A stretch of DNA of 64,000 nucleotides from Xiphophorus maculatus. Lineage: Eukaryota > Chordata > Actinopteri > Cyprinodontiformes > Poeciliidae. Within the stretch, counting starts at the first letter, position 1. Each line of letters starts with the position of its first letter. A program made the translations under genes and the position numbers. Shown here in pieces: positions 25,521 through 40,500 of the stretch. Under the pieces are notes generated by a model, which was not told the DNA's origin, did no database searches, and saw only the letters and a list, made by a program, of their open reading frames with translations. The stretch covers positions 6,949,882 to 7,013,881 of the forward strand of contig NC_036454.1 in assembly GCF_002775205.1 (NCBI RefSeq), read 5' to 3'.

Positions 25521-28500
25521 ATGGACTTGCAAATACTGGATCACAGACTCCGGGTCACCAGCATATCCAAGAACGGGCTGGTCAATTACACTCACCCTCT
25601 AATAAAACTGATATTTCTCCGCAACAGGACGCGGTAAGTAGGCTTCCTGCTCTGGCCAGGTGGTTGTGAATCAGTCGGGTAATCCAGTTCGGATACATAC
25701 AGCGCCTGCTCATTCACTGGGTGGCCGAGCTATTGTTGGGTTGTTTGTCTGTGCATGCCTCACTCTGCAGCTACGGTAGGGATGATGAACTGCAGTCCAT
25801 GAAGCTGTTGACTTCAGGGAAGTGTATTTTCTCACATGGGTGCAAACTGGGAAAAAAACTTGCAGTTGTTGAATATCAACATTACTCATTTTTGTACTTT
25901 AGTTTTCAGTAAAACATTTATGTGACTACATCCTGTTTCATCTGTAGGTGTGATCTGAAGGTTGGCAAAAAAAAAAGTTGGGGTTTTTTTGTTATTTTTT
26001 GGTATCTAAAACACAAACTTGACCTTTTTGACTCCTAACCCACATCCATTTTTTAAGTTGTTTACATCTCATGATTTCAGATAATCCCTGGAAATCCAGA
26101 TGTTGTTATGTAATTGTCTAGTTCTCTGGCTGCCCCACATGTGCATGGATAGAGGAAGAGCTCTACATCCACTGCTCTGTCACTAAGCTGATAACATGCA
26201 AACAAAAATAAGGAACATGTATCATCACACTGTTGTCACAAATCTACTGCTTGCTGTCGAAATTTCACACTGTTGTAAAATATCTTACAGCATTCATACC
26301 CCTAGAACCTTCTCACTTTTTATGTTATATCCACAATTTTTTAATGTATTGGTATTTCATGACATAAACCAGGAGTCTCAAACTCCAGTCCTCGAGGGCC
26401 GCAGTCCTGCAACTTTTAGATGTGCCTCTGCTGCACCACACCTGAAAAGAATATTTAGGTCATTAGCAAGGCTGGGAGAACTGATCTACACAAAGAGGAG
26501 GTAATTAAGCCATTTCATTCCAGTGTTTTGTACCTGTGGCACATCTAAAAACTGCAGGACTGTGGCCCTCAAGGACTGGAGTTTGAGACCCTGAAAACAG
26601 ACCACCATATAGTTGCAGAAGTGTGACGTGGGAAGAACATGTTGCATATTTTCCTATTTCCTGTAAGCTGCAAAATGGAGTGATGCATTTGTCATCTCAG
26701 CTGCCCTGAGTCAGTATTTTGCTTTTACATCTGTGGGCTATGAGCTTTTTCAGATTTTCGTATCTAGAGACAGAAATGTTTGCACATTTGTTTGTTTTTG
26801 CAAAATAAGTCGGGTCAGTAAGTGTGAAAATTTATTTTTTTTCTTGTTCTACAAATGTGCTGTTGGATGTAGGTCTGGACTTTGACTGGGACAGTCTTGC
26901 ATATGAATGAACATGTCTTGATAGCTTTGCAATTGATCAAAACTCTTTTTATTATTATTAGTTTCTGATGATGCACAGAAAAGTCCACAGTGAGATTTTC
27001 AAAACTAGCTTCATGTCCCAACGCTTCTTTAACCATCTAAACATCTTTGCCACTCATGTGCCTGACGGTTGTAAGCCTGTCACAATAACACATTTTGCTT
27101 AGCAATAATTTGTCCCAGAAGTTATTGCAATAAACAATAATATTGGTGTTTGAGTGAAAAAATGGTAATGGCATAATAATGCAAGTACAGCCTTGCATTA
27201 TTATGCAAAGTGTTCATTAAAGTCTATTAGAATTTTAATTTCTAATGAAGATTTAACACTGGAATTGGAAGATATTTTAAATATCCAAAATAAATAAATA
27301 AAATGGTTACTGAAGTCTCTGTACACAAAAAGAGGCTTGAGACCAGCCTCTTGTCTGTGTCTTGAGACTGAAGGCTTTTGTCTTTGGTAGAGAGAAACGG
27401 AGAGAGACTCAAGAAAAACAATCAACTATGCAAATTTAAATTATAGAGGTTGTTTTAATTTATCGTGATTAATTGATGTATTGCTTATTACGACATGCTT
27501 TAAATTAAAATGGAAAGCACATGAACTTGTACTTTGAGACACTTCTTTCTGTATCTGTTCATACCTTGTTGTCTCCTGCCAGTTGAGTCATCGTGTTGAG
27601 TAATAAACTAAGTTTTAACATGTCTGCAAGAAATAAACTTGCCAAAAAATTATGACATACCTTTCTGCTTTCTGAAGTTTTCTCTGGCTGTATGATGAAT
27701 AGAGTAATGCAGTGCTGCCCCTACCTCACTACCTCAGCTGGCTGAAATATACCTTTTCAAATGAATAAGAACAGCATTTTAGGGTGCTAGGATTTTCTTT
27801 TTCAAATGCAAAGAATATGCACAATTAAAGTGTTGCTATTAGACAGTGCTGTACATTTCTACAGAATTTTACAGCATAAATGCTATGATATAAAAAAAGA
27901 CCATGCTAAATGCATTGGCCCAGAACTAACCAGTAAAATCATCCATGCCTACTTCCGTAGATCTCCACAGGCCTCTTATTTTGTTCTCTCTCTTTCTTAA
28001 CATATTGTGTGTACTTTGATGTTACATCATCACACTTCTATGGTGGATGTGTTTTGCCTTGCTTTTCCTGTTCTTATTGTGTACTTTTAGTTTTTCCTCT
28101 CCCTGTAAAGCTACATTTGATTTAAAAGGGAGGAGTGTTGGAGAAAGTTGAGCAAAAACAAGCCTGGCTTGGCTTGAATGGCTTTCTCCCCTCTGCTCCT
28201 TTCAGGCCTTCCTCTATTCATTAAAGAACATCTCCCTGGCCTGAACACAGTGGCTTTGACAGCAGTTCTGAGAGGAATTTTAATGAGTGGATCTCTTACA
28301 GCATTGCAAATTGCATATTATTACATCGTAGATCTTCCTTAAACATCCATTACAAGAGGAGTTTTGGCACAGACTGAGGATTAAACTAGCTATGTTTACT
28401 CTGCCACTAATATTTAAAAAATTATGAATAAGGATCTAATCCATTCACAAAGTCTGACAAAGCATTCATTATGCATTCTTTGATTGTAGTCTTGCATTGT

Positions 28501-31500
28501 ACTTTTAGGTGGGGATATTATCACAGCCCAGTATTTTTGGTGTTTCTGCATTGTGGATGTAGCCCTGCAGGCGCTACACTGTTCTCCTTTCTTCTGTTCA
28601 GCTGTTAAATAACAAGAGCATGGCTTGGAACAATGCTTCAACTGAGCCAGAAACCCAGTTTTTCACATTTCTGCTTCAGTGATCTTCTAAAGTTGAGGCT
28701 CTCATTCCACTTTATGTTCTCACTGCCCAACTCTAATCAAGGCTACATGCATTCTTTTGTACGAATTAGACATAAGCCAGAGTTTTCTCCGGTTCAACAT
28801 ATCAGTGAGTAACCCCTCCCAACTGTTGCTGTACACACTGCCCATCAGCAGGCTTAAAGACCGATCCCAAACCTGTCCACTTGTTAAGTTTGATTTTCTG
28901 GATGTATTGATGGTAAAAACAATTAACATTTCTTCCAATTACCACTTGCAAATTATTACTAAACTTATTTAATAACAGTGTAAACAAGAAGTTTGGATAT
29001 GCTGCAGAAAAAGACACTTTTATTGTCTGACATTGAAGCTGCAGCATGTAACTTATAAAAATGTTCCTGGTCAGAAATAACCAGTAAGAGCCAGAGGAGG
29101 GTCTTAGTATCATCACACTCATGTACATGCTGCTCACACTCTTCCCCCTATACAGTGTGTACAAGCTCAAGATTTCTGATTTTGCTGCTAATGTCAGAGA
29201 AACCACCTAATGTTAGGAAAACTATTTATCTGCGGTTATCAACGGATTAATAGTTTTTCCCTTTCCCTCTGCTGTGCCACAGCTCCTCCTCCACACCGTA
29301 ACCTCACATCAATGCTCAGACTAGTTAGCATAGCCAGCAATGACAACAGATAAATAGCTTTTCTTGTAATATTAGGTTGTTTCTCCTCCATTAGCACAGT
29401 TGAAGCAAACCGGCAACCTGGAGGTTGTACGTGTCGTGTGAGTAGCTCTTACACGAATGTGTTTGACATTACTCAGTCATTTCTTCTGACTCTGATTGGT
29501 TGTTTCTGACCAGGAGCGATACATTTCTGGAGATGGCAGTAGGACCACAGGGAGGAGGCAGAGGAGCTCAGTTTTTATTTTATTATGTTTTTTTCTCCAC
29601 AGACTACCTGTCTCATATTATATTGTCAGTTTTAGCAAAAATGCACCAAAAAAAATTGTAAAAGTTATTTCCTGCTCAGATTCCTATTTTGTCCTTGTTC
29701 CCGTTTTAGGTCAGTTAAAATTAAAAATTAAATAATGAGCAAGGAGGAGAACTTTTCTTTTTGCTTTCTTCAAAGTCAGACATTTACATACACTAAGATC
29801 GCCATTTCTTTAAAAACATTGTAATCCCAGGTGATGATGCAATGGCTTTGTTAGCTTCTGATTTTAAGGCAACACCTCAAACGCATTTCTTTGTGGTGTG
29901 ACTTTATAAAAAAAAAAAAATAGACCTTAACCAAACTATGCAAAAGAATGTAAAATGTTAAAGTATAGAAGTTGAGAGAACTTTGCCATCATCTGATGAT
30001 ATGTTGGCTAAGTTTTATTTCTTATATTTTGCATCAGTTTTCTCCTCTCTTATCATGTTTTCTCAGCTGGAATGTCGGTTGTAACCCCCCCACCAACACA
30101 ACCAGCTGCCCTCGGCCAACAACTCTGCTACCACCCGTTGCTTCGTGCGGCTGGATCAAAGTACAGAGTCTTGTGTGCTTTGGTTTTCATCTCCTCTCTG
30201 TCTCTACCTGTTGCTTTCTTCGTCTCTTTAGGTTATTTTCCTTCCTGCATCAGAGGAAGGAGCTTATTTTTCCAGCCCATTACCACCAGCAATCACGCTG
30301 GGGCGGTGTATTGGAGTGCTCTGCTAACATTAGAGCTCCACAACACTTGGAACAGGCTGTGCCTCATCACAGATCCTCCATGTTTCTTCGTTTACCAAGC
30401 CTTATTTTCTCCTTGAAACTAAAATTGTCTTCCAGAAGAACATCTCTTGGAGATCCGTTACAAAACTTACAGTCTGGTTCTGGTCCTTCTCAGTATAAGG
30501 TGCTGTGAAATATTTGTCCTCTTACAAATTACCTTTTGTTCTTTCTTCTCTTGACACACTTTAAATGTTTCAGACAAAGATAACAAGAGTAAATACAAAA
30601 TGCAATTTTCAAGGCTGCAGACCTGCTTTCGTTAAGCTCAGTATTCATAATTCAACATGAAAAAATAGACTGGCCAAAATGGCATCGATGAGAGAGTCAC
30701 TAAGCCAAAAAAGAAAAAAAAAGCTCACTGTTGGAGAAGTGAGTGGTGTCTGTGGCTCATCAAGTTCACAGAGGGCACACAGTGTGGTGGGAGGTCTGGT
30801 ATCAAACAAAGAATGAATATGCCTTATGTCAACGTGAACTCTTCAAAATGCCTAGGCATATTAAACTAAGCTTTTGTGAACTCTCTTACTTCACCAGACG
30901 CACGGAAAACTTTTTTCAAGCCTCAGGCCTAAATCCTAAAGAAAACCTGAGAGGGTGAACTAAATTCAGGAGAGAACTGAGAACTCTGTATGATGACTCT
31001 AGACGAGTTATCAAAGATCCCTTTCTCTTCATATGATGCATGATCAAACAGTTGCAGGTTCAATATTCTGTTAACGGACAAATCTATATTTTTACAGATT
31101 TGCTATCAAAAACTAATACTAATTTTGAGTAATTGCAATCTTTTGAAGCAATGAAGAGGATTGCAGTTGGCAAAAGTTGTAAGGTCTTTAATTTTGCTGT
31201 GTTCACCTTTGTATTTGGTAATAAACGGATGCCTCTCTTATCTATCTAATCTGTACTTTGCAAACAGGAAATCAAACAGATGTGGTTCCTTCATGTTGCT
31301 TGACAACAAGAAGTGAACATATTGCTTTTACTTCACTTGTTTCACTTGCTCATGCAGGGTTGTTGCACCTGCAGGAAACTGCGAGCTGCGGAAGGTGAAG
31401 GTTCATCAGGAAGCGAGAAGGTCTTTCTAACACAATGGGCTGGCAGAGCCTGCTAGCACAGCTGGCAGTTACTGTTGCAGTGTTTTCTCTTTGTGTCTTT

Positions 31501-34500
31501 CCCTCTTTGTCTCTCAGTGGTGTTATTGTCCAATCCCATGGCAGGGATTGGTTTTTGCTGAGTCAGGAGCTTTTGCTCTTGCACTCAGGCGTCAGCTCTA
31601 ATAGCTTTTGCAGACTGATCTGCTGAGGAGGAAGGTGTATCCTCAGAGGGATACAATGAAGCAGGAAAATGTGATACTTCCTGTGGATGAAATGTCTGCC
31701 CTACAGATGTGACTTTTCATTCACAAATTAAAAGCCTTGCTTAACTTGGTAACTTGCATTTTTGTATTGTTATAACAGCAAACAATTTCTCCTAGCCACT
31801 CTTAAAAATAGGAGAACTTTTGCATAAGTTCTGAACAGCTTAAACATGACCTATGTGGTCTTTTGTGTCCAGTGGTTTGGGTAATGTGGGCTTCTTTGGC
31901 AATCTCATAAATGCTAAATTAGCTTAGATTTTAGGCTTAGTTTTATAGGTCAAATCAAAACTTAGAACCATTTTTCTTGAACTGTTTTCTGCAGTTTGTT
32001 TTGCTAAGTCTAGGGCCCTGTTTATGCAGAGACTGGATTAGGTGTGTCCGCAAATATTTCTCGTCATTTAGGCTGTGTGTCCACAGGACTCTGGGATGCA
32101 CAGCATAACATTGCTATCTAACTCTCTAGTTTGTCATGCTCATTTTATTAATTCTGATCTTTTTTTACCTTCCTTCTCTATTCCAGATGCAAGTTTTTTA
32201 GCCTGACAGAAACACCTGAGAACTACACAGTCGTCCTTGATGAAGAAGGATTTAAAGGTAAAATAGTAATGCATAAACATGTAAAGGCAATTTAGAATTT
32301 CATCTTGATTCACAGGCTGGGCTGGGAAAGCAAACTGGACTACCTGCAGAAAATCCATCAATCTTCTAGCTCCTTACCATTGCTAAGGCCAATAGCACAC
32401 AAACAGAGACATTTGTCATATTAATTTAAGTGACAAGATTAATGTTTGGCTTTCTGCCCAGAACATTTTGTACTTCACTAAAACCTCAAGTGCAGAACTT
32501 GGGCCTCATGGGTTTCTCCTTAAGCAAAATTCGAATGTATTTGATGGGCAAATAAGAACAATCTTTCTGCCCAACATCTTTGTCATGAGCAAAGATAGTT
32601 TCTTGATGTTCCTGAAAAGGTTTGGCAAGAATTTGTGTCTGAGTAAAAACTAACACAAAAAGTAAAGAGAAGGAATGTGTTACCTATTCCTAATGCTTCC
32701 TCTTTTTTCTTAAAAGGATAACAATTTTCTGCCTGAAGGAATGCTGAAATCAAGCACATCAGGGAGTTCAGTCCACTTTTTTCTCAGTTTCTGAGTGATG
32801 CTTTCTCTCAGTATTTTACATCAAAGTGTATGATGGCACTTTTTTGGAGATGCGATTGATTGACAAATAGATGTTTTGTTTACTGTAGATTAACAGATTC
32901 GTCATTGCCATACCCGCTGAAGCAGATGTTTGAAGGCATCCATTGCCTTCAGGGTTTTCTTGTTCTGAGTGCCTATTTTAGAAGCTAAGAGTTGGTGTAT
33001 TGAGAAACCACAAGGGGCTGTCTGTGAAAAATTATGCCAACTAGAGCAAAGGCTCTTTGAAGGGGAGGAAAGAAAAAGGAGCATTCACAGTCAGTTGCTG
33101 TTTGGTAATGTTTTTAGTAAGGTTGACCCTTTACTGAAGCTTCCTGGTTGACCAGCAGTATCAAATTAAACCAAGCAATTGTTTATTTTCTATCATTTCC
33201 AAAGACATATTTAATTCTCCACACTACTGTAAAAATATGGTGGTCCAAATTTACAGAAAACAAGACTTTCTAGCATTTTTTAAGTGATACAGAATATTCT
33301 TATGTAGTGCTCTATTAATCACTATGTAAATGTATTTGCTTTTTAAAACGTCTTAATTTTACATAATGTCTCTGTACCTGCCCTAAGAAGTTATCTTGAT
33401 CTTGTATTTTCTTTGCATGTTTTACTTCATGTTTCCTAAGTAGACATATTTCAATTATGGCTATCCAGCTTTGGAATCTTAGGAATTTACATTATTAAGA
33501 TTTGCCTTCAAAAATCCTCTTAATTACCTATTAGCATGTCTGAATAGATAACAAATACTGAATACTGCATACTGGTACTTGGTCTCAGCCTTCCTGACTG
33601 GTGTTGGCACTGTGGCCTGTCTTGAGCATGATATATTCTTGTGCTGCTTTTGTGACATAAATAGTGGGAGTTCTTTAGCTCTCTGCTTAAGGGGAAAGAT
33701 GGAAGATAGCATTTCTGTTAGGATGGTAAAAACAGGAAATAGTAACTTTAAACTGCCTGATAATTTAGGACCTCAAGAAAGTAGAAAATGGATTGCATAA
33801 AATCTAAATGAGCTGACTTTATTGAGCTTCAGCATCAAATCCTATATGCCTGCATTAAGGACTAAAATCCTCCATATATAGTGCCCCTATTGTACCTCAT
33901 TGCCTATTTCTGGTGTTAACATTGATAAACTGACTTTTATAGATGAAATTCTAGCACTTTGTTGTAGCTTTCACACAGTGTAGTCCAGAGGTAGATGTGT
34001 CTTGAATGATCATTAAAGGCTGTGGCACAAAGTTTATCAACAGAATAAAGTATCAGTAAAAGCTTGTAGTACCAAATCAAAGCTTTAATTATTAACCAAT
34101 TTATTAAATTGAATCAGGAAATGCTGGAAAGTAAGAAATGTTCACCGGATTTTCTGTATTTGAATCCAAATAGAAAGTACACATCAACTCTTGCTAAGTT
34201 AATGTTAAAGCAGGCTGTTGCAGCAGGCTTCTCTTGAGTCGCCTCCTGCTGGACATATGAAAGAATGCACGTCTGAGACACTTGTACATTGCTGTTGTTA
34301 TTCAATACAATAAGACTATTTCCATGTATCATAGGGTATGCTCAAAAGCTTACATTTTTATCTTGATTTGCCATGTGGATGATCATGGACAGAAGGCCAT
34401 GTTGTTCGTGGTTCGACACAGATCACTCTTTCTTCCCTTGACATTTGACAGAGCTGGCGCCCTCGGAGCACCTCCAGGTCGAGAGCTCCATCTGGCTGCC

Positions 34501-37500
34501 CCTCAATGTTGCCTCCAACGGCAACGCCTCCAGCAGCTCCCAGGCTGTCGGTGTGACAAAGATTGCCAAGTCGGTCATCGCTCCGCTTGCCCAGCAGCAC
34601 GTTTCCGTCTTCATGCTCTCCACATATCAGACTGACTTCATCCTGGTGAGCGTCCTCTTAAAAACATTTGCAGAAATCTGTTGAATTTCTTCCTACCCGT
34701 GGGAAGCTTTTAGTCTCCATGGTCTGAACCCCATCAGACAAAATAGACCACCATGTCTGCATTTTGAGCTAAAGTCATTTCTGACAGAGCTGACAGCATC
34801 AGAAAATTGGTTGATGTATTACATGTCAAGAAGTAAATGAGCAAAAATGTTTAACAACATGGCAAACCACTGCGTCAGCAGGAATATTAATGGTTTACTT
34901 GCTGACTGAACTGTTTAAAGACTGCATTCTTTGGGCTTTAAAACATGTCATCTAAATATATGCAAATGTAACATTACATTTACATACACACCCCTGTTAA
35001 AATGCCAGAACTTTGTGATCTTAGATAAAAGAAGCCATGCTAAATAAATTAAAAAGGCAAATAATGTGACATTCATCCTGTTCACCTACAACTAAATCTG
35101 TATGTAAAAGAAGCCCAGAAAGTTTTTGATAAAAAATATCAGTTTAAATGTCTGTACACTTATGCAGAAGGTTGTTTTTTCAAATTCTCATTTTTTCAAT
35201 GTCTCTTCTAAACAGCTCATATTTGTAGTTAAGTTGTGGAGAATAAAAATAGCTGTAATATTAACAGGGGTGTGTAGACTTTTAGGAGCTCCTGTATTCA
35301 ACACAGTTTTAAAATGTTACATACAGTACAGTGTTTCAGTTTGTTCCCAATATTTGTTTGCAGGTTAGAGAGAAAGACCTGTCAGTTGTCATCAATACGT
35401 TGAATGAGGAGTTCAACATTTTTAAGGAGGTGGAAGGAGAGTATGTGCCTGTGGGTTGCCAGGACTTTACCAACGGCCTCTTGAAGAACGCCAAAGAAGG
35501 TTTCAGCATGAATTTTCTTAACTTTCAAACATTCACCAGACTTGCCTGAGGGACTCTAACTCTAACCTAGAGCAGAAAAAGTGTTAACAATCTTGTAAAA
35601 AACTTGTTTGCTCACATTTTATTTAGTTAAAAATAGAGAATATATTTTTCTTTCCAATGATAAAACCAAATAAAGAAGTAGCATTCATTGTAATCCAATT
35701 AAAAAGTAGCAGGAAAAGATTAGGGTTTCTATAGCAGCATATTTGTGAAAGTAAAGTCATATTTTTGACTTAAAAAGAATAAATAAAAATATTAATATGT
35801 TGGAGATTTCCTACTTAATTTCTCTAAAAATGTTTTATTTCTTAGCCCTGTTTTTGACTTAGACTGTATTTCTAATCAAGTGGTTTTCAACAGCCACACT
35901 CAAATGTTTGTTTTTTTTTGTTTGTTTTTTTTACTGGTTCTGTGGAAACTTGTAGCTTCTTTTGTTTGACCAAACCAGTTTCATCTACACTGCCACAACT
36001 TGCATGTAGTTTTAGACAGCTTGTTTTCTTTACTTTTAATTTGGTACAAGATGAGATTCTTCTACATAAATCATTCTTCACAAAGTAGTTATGGCTTGTT
36101 CAAACATCACTTTCGTCTGTTTTCCAAACTTTTGCTATATATAGGTAATCAGTATATTTAATCATTGATCTATTGTAAGCCTATTTCAAGATATTCTTAC
36201 AAATTTGTACATTTCACTTCTCCACTTTTTCTGTTAAGCTAAAAAAACTAAGTGCAAGACTGTGTGGTTAGTAAAATTTAATGATCAAACTAAGATTTGG
36301 TGATGATGGCCATCCCAGTTTAAAGGATTTAGATCTGTATTCAGCAGGACAGTAGAGAATTTAGATAGACATCACTAGAAGAACAGAATCAACAAAGTCT
36401 GCTTTAGGTTGCATACAGAGTAGTTATTCTGCACTAAATGGTGGCATCCTTTATAGGAAGCTGTTATTATGTAATCCTAAAGTTTAGAATATCCTGAAAG
36501 GTTCATTCTTACACAATCTCCTATGTCTTTGCATCTCCATTGGGATCCTGGCATTTTAACGGCTCTTTGGATCAACTGACTTTTTAAACTGAATGTAAAC
36601 TGTCTCATAAATACGTCAGAGGTCGTCGGTTGTGTCCACATGTTGTCAGTGTGGACTTTTAGTTCAGCAGAGGAAATCAAGGTTTGTTGGAGATTTATTT
36701 ATGGGTTCTAGAGCAAATGAGGCTAACAGTGCAAGATTTCAGGTGATATGTTTACAGGTGGTTATATTACATTAAGAAACGTTTTATTGATTTAAAGTAA
36801 GAGAGACTGATTACAGAAACGAGCTGTGGGTTGTGCTAAGTTGTTTCCAGTGAAGTAACTCAAGTACTATGGGAGAAGAACAAAGAAATAACATTGAATG
36901 CTTTGCTACATTTATGTCTATTATTATTATTAATAATTATTTCATGAATCTGGATTATACTGTAAGTGGGATTAAATTTTGGGCAGCAAAATTCTGCACA
37001 ATAATGCATAGGACAGTCTGCTTTAATTTGATGGTCATCAGCATTATGAACCGATGTGCCTTTTAAATCAGTTGTCGGATTTATCAATACCCAGGTGTTT
37101 AAAAGCTGGGATTGGCCCAGTGAGGCCCACAAATGATGCCCATTGTAACAGTTGTGCCAACTGATAATGGAAACTCTTAAATTTGTTTATCCCAAGTCAT
37201 TCACATTTGTGAAGTGGAATAATACATGTAACTCTAGTTTCTCTTTTTGCCACGTAGATAACACTGGCACAGCATTTTCTACTAGAGGATTTATACATAA
37301 TGCTAAAATTAAGCTGCAAAAGATTATAGAGGATTAGGAATTAGATGGAAAATATCAACTGAGTCTTTGACCTGATAATTAATGTTCAATATTTTTGTTG
37401 TGGGATTAAAAATATTAGTTGAGTTTTTTTGTTGAAATGAAATGTTATGGGTCTTTTTTTCTTTTTAGACTCCAGTTGTGGACTTGATCCTTCCAGAAAA

Positions 37501-40500
37501 AAAATATGTGTTTTTCTTTGGCTTAAATTAGTTTATTAAGAGATTAAATTGACTTCATCCTTTTCCTCAACCAAACACCAAGCACATCCAAATTTTAAGG
37601 CGTTGTTGTGTTTGCTGTTCCTCCAGCCGTCCAGCCCACAGTTCACCCAGTGCTGATCCCACAGAACCAGTTCTGCGTCATGTCTCTGGACCCGGACACG
37701 CTGCCGTCCATCGCCACCACGCTCATCGATGTCCTCTTTTATTCCAACAGGTGAGATCAAATTTCTTCACAGTACTGCACTGAAGCACAAGATGGCAGCA
37801 CACAATCTCATTTCATTATTCGCTCAAACCATGTGAAATGACACCAGGTTGCTTTTGTATAGGTTTTGCACTCTGACTGTATTGCTGTAATTATTTGTTA
37901 AAACTGATAATCAAATGTGGGAAACTGAAAATAGACGAAGCAGGTTTTTTTTCAAAATTCTTATTTTTGTCTTGTATTATGTTTTTACTTTTTTAAAAAA
38001 CTTTTTCATTAGCTGAAAGCTGAAGTCATCAAAATGACAGAAATAAACACTTGAATTCTCAAAAGAATGAACCTATTTAGTATGAGAATTACTTTCTAAA
38101 ACAAATGTATTTTTCATTGATAATTGCATTTAGAGATATACACATGTATAGCTAAATAAAATGCAAAATGAATATTTTTGCTGCCATTTGTTTTTGTCAT
38201 TCTGAATGCGTTTTTGTGTTTAGTCCTAAGGAAGAAAGCGAATCGTCTACGGGTCAGGACTTGGAATGTATCAAGTTCTTCTCCTTCTCCCTCATCGATG
38301 GATACATCTCATTAGTGATGGACACTGAGGCTCAGAGACGGTAAGGATACACTCACCATATAGACATGTTTGTAGCTACCATTAAAACAAATAAATGACA
38401 CCCTGTTAGAAAACTTATTCAGAAATTAATTTGTTTGTAATTTTGTGGTCCTAACATGCCCAGTCTTCATGTTATTATATTGAACTATTATCAGTTGTTT
38501 TAGAGCAGGGGTGCCCAAAGTGGGTCCTTGAGGGCCAGCATCCTGCATGCTTTAGTTCTCTCTCTTAGCAAGTCAATGTTCATCGTAGCCCTTGTAATGA
38601 TCCATCATTTGATGCAGGTGCGTTATACCAGGGAGAGAACTAAAACATGCAGGATGCCGGCCCTCCAGGACCAACTTTGGACACCCCTGTTGTAGAGTAT
38701 ACATATTTGATCATTGTTTCTTAGCTTATAGTAAAGCAATATCATATTGTTCCAGGTTTCCTGCTGACCTCCTGTTCACCAGCTCCTCCGGGGAGCTCTG
38801 GCGGATGGTCCGTATAGGTGGTCAACCGCTGGGTTTTGGTGAGGCAATCTGCTTGACCTTTTTTCTGATTTTGACAGAACAATAACCACTTTAACGTCAA
38901 GTTTGAAGTGGTCTGTATATCTATTTACTTTATACTAGAGCTTAAATGAGCAATAAAAATAGCATTTCTCTATTTAAATATTTTACCAGTACAACCTTTC
39001 TAAGACTCATCTTATAACTTTCAACATTATTGAAAAGATTTTATCAAGCAAAATGATAAAAATGAACAAATATCAATGTAGTACTTAAAAGCTGTCACAG
39101 GAATTGAACACACTGAAAATTCTTAGTTAATGTGTATAAATGCAGTGCATTTGATATTATTATTATTCCCGAATAACCATGAAAATGTGATGTATGTTGT
39201 TGTCTCCTGTTCAAGTCTTAACTGTTAAAAGGGACATATCATACAAAATTAACATTATGCACATGCTTGTACTTCCATTTGGATCTTTAATGCTTAAACA
39301 AACAATCCAAGCGTTAAAAAAACATCCACATGTCTAGCAATAAATAATTTTTTTTGGTTTCTGGAAACTAGCTGTTTTACCATTGTATGTGCTGGAAAAT
39401 GCAAATATTTTGATGTTGACTTGCCAATCAGAAACCACTTTCTGCATCTTTAACCGTTGTGCAGGAGTCTCCACTTCTTCTACATGAGAAATAAAAGTTT
39501 GTTCATTGGAAAGATAAACCCATACTGGTTGGTTTTAAAATTTAAATTTCTGAATCAACTTTTCTCACCATTCAACCACATCACATCTGCCTGTGCATTC
39601 TGTGGCTGCACTAACTCTATGTACATACAGGAAATCTTGATCTCAATTCTGAATTTTTGCTAAAATCTGATTTTTGGGGGGGGATTTTGTTCTTCCAACT
39701 AATTAAATGTGACCACAATGAGACTTCTGTGTAAATGGCTTGCATCCTCAGATTGCCCCACATGCACAAAAGAAGAACATTGACATGACACAACAGCACA
39801 TTGTTTAAGAAGGTAATAATTTTTTAGCCATTTATGGATCAATTTTATTATTTATACTGCAATGAGTGGTAACAGCACCATTCTAGAAACATAATGACTC
39901 AAACGAAGCTAACTAATAGCAGTGACATTTTGTGGAGCATATACTGCAACTTCTGTAGCGAAGTTTGTTTGGATGTTTAGTCAGAGATGGGAGTGGTCTG
40001 ATTCAGTGATACAGACATCTTTCATGAGTTCATAAGTAATGGCTGGTTTACCAGGACTCTTAATTTTACTGCACAGTAATACAACAACTCTGGATTAATA
40101 TATTTTCTATATTTTAGCAAATGATTTTCTGGTACTGATTAACATTCTGGACAGAACCAGCATTTGATCCAGACATATATTTTATACTGTGAAAAGTTAG
40201 AAGTGAACATCCAAAAGGTGCCCTCATACAAAATATGTTAATTTCCTGATATCTAGTAGGTAAATTCCAGCTTTTGTTTTTGACTGTGCTTTCCACAGAA
40301 AGCAGGGTGGTTGTTTCCATTGAAACGGAACTGTGAAGACTAACATAAACATTTTCAAAATTTAAAAAAGCAAAGAAATTCACAGAAAACTCCAGCATTT
40401 TTTTATGTGCATTTGTATTGATTTAGAATTACAAAAATGAGCGAACAGAACAAGATCTTGGAGTGAAAGCTGTTGAATATTTTGAAGAAACCATGATCTG

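Noticed and set aside
34358-34635. Several overlapping frames on both strands
   Set aside because: They are shadows of castor1 exon 3 (34452-34645).
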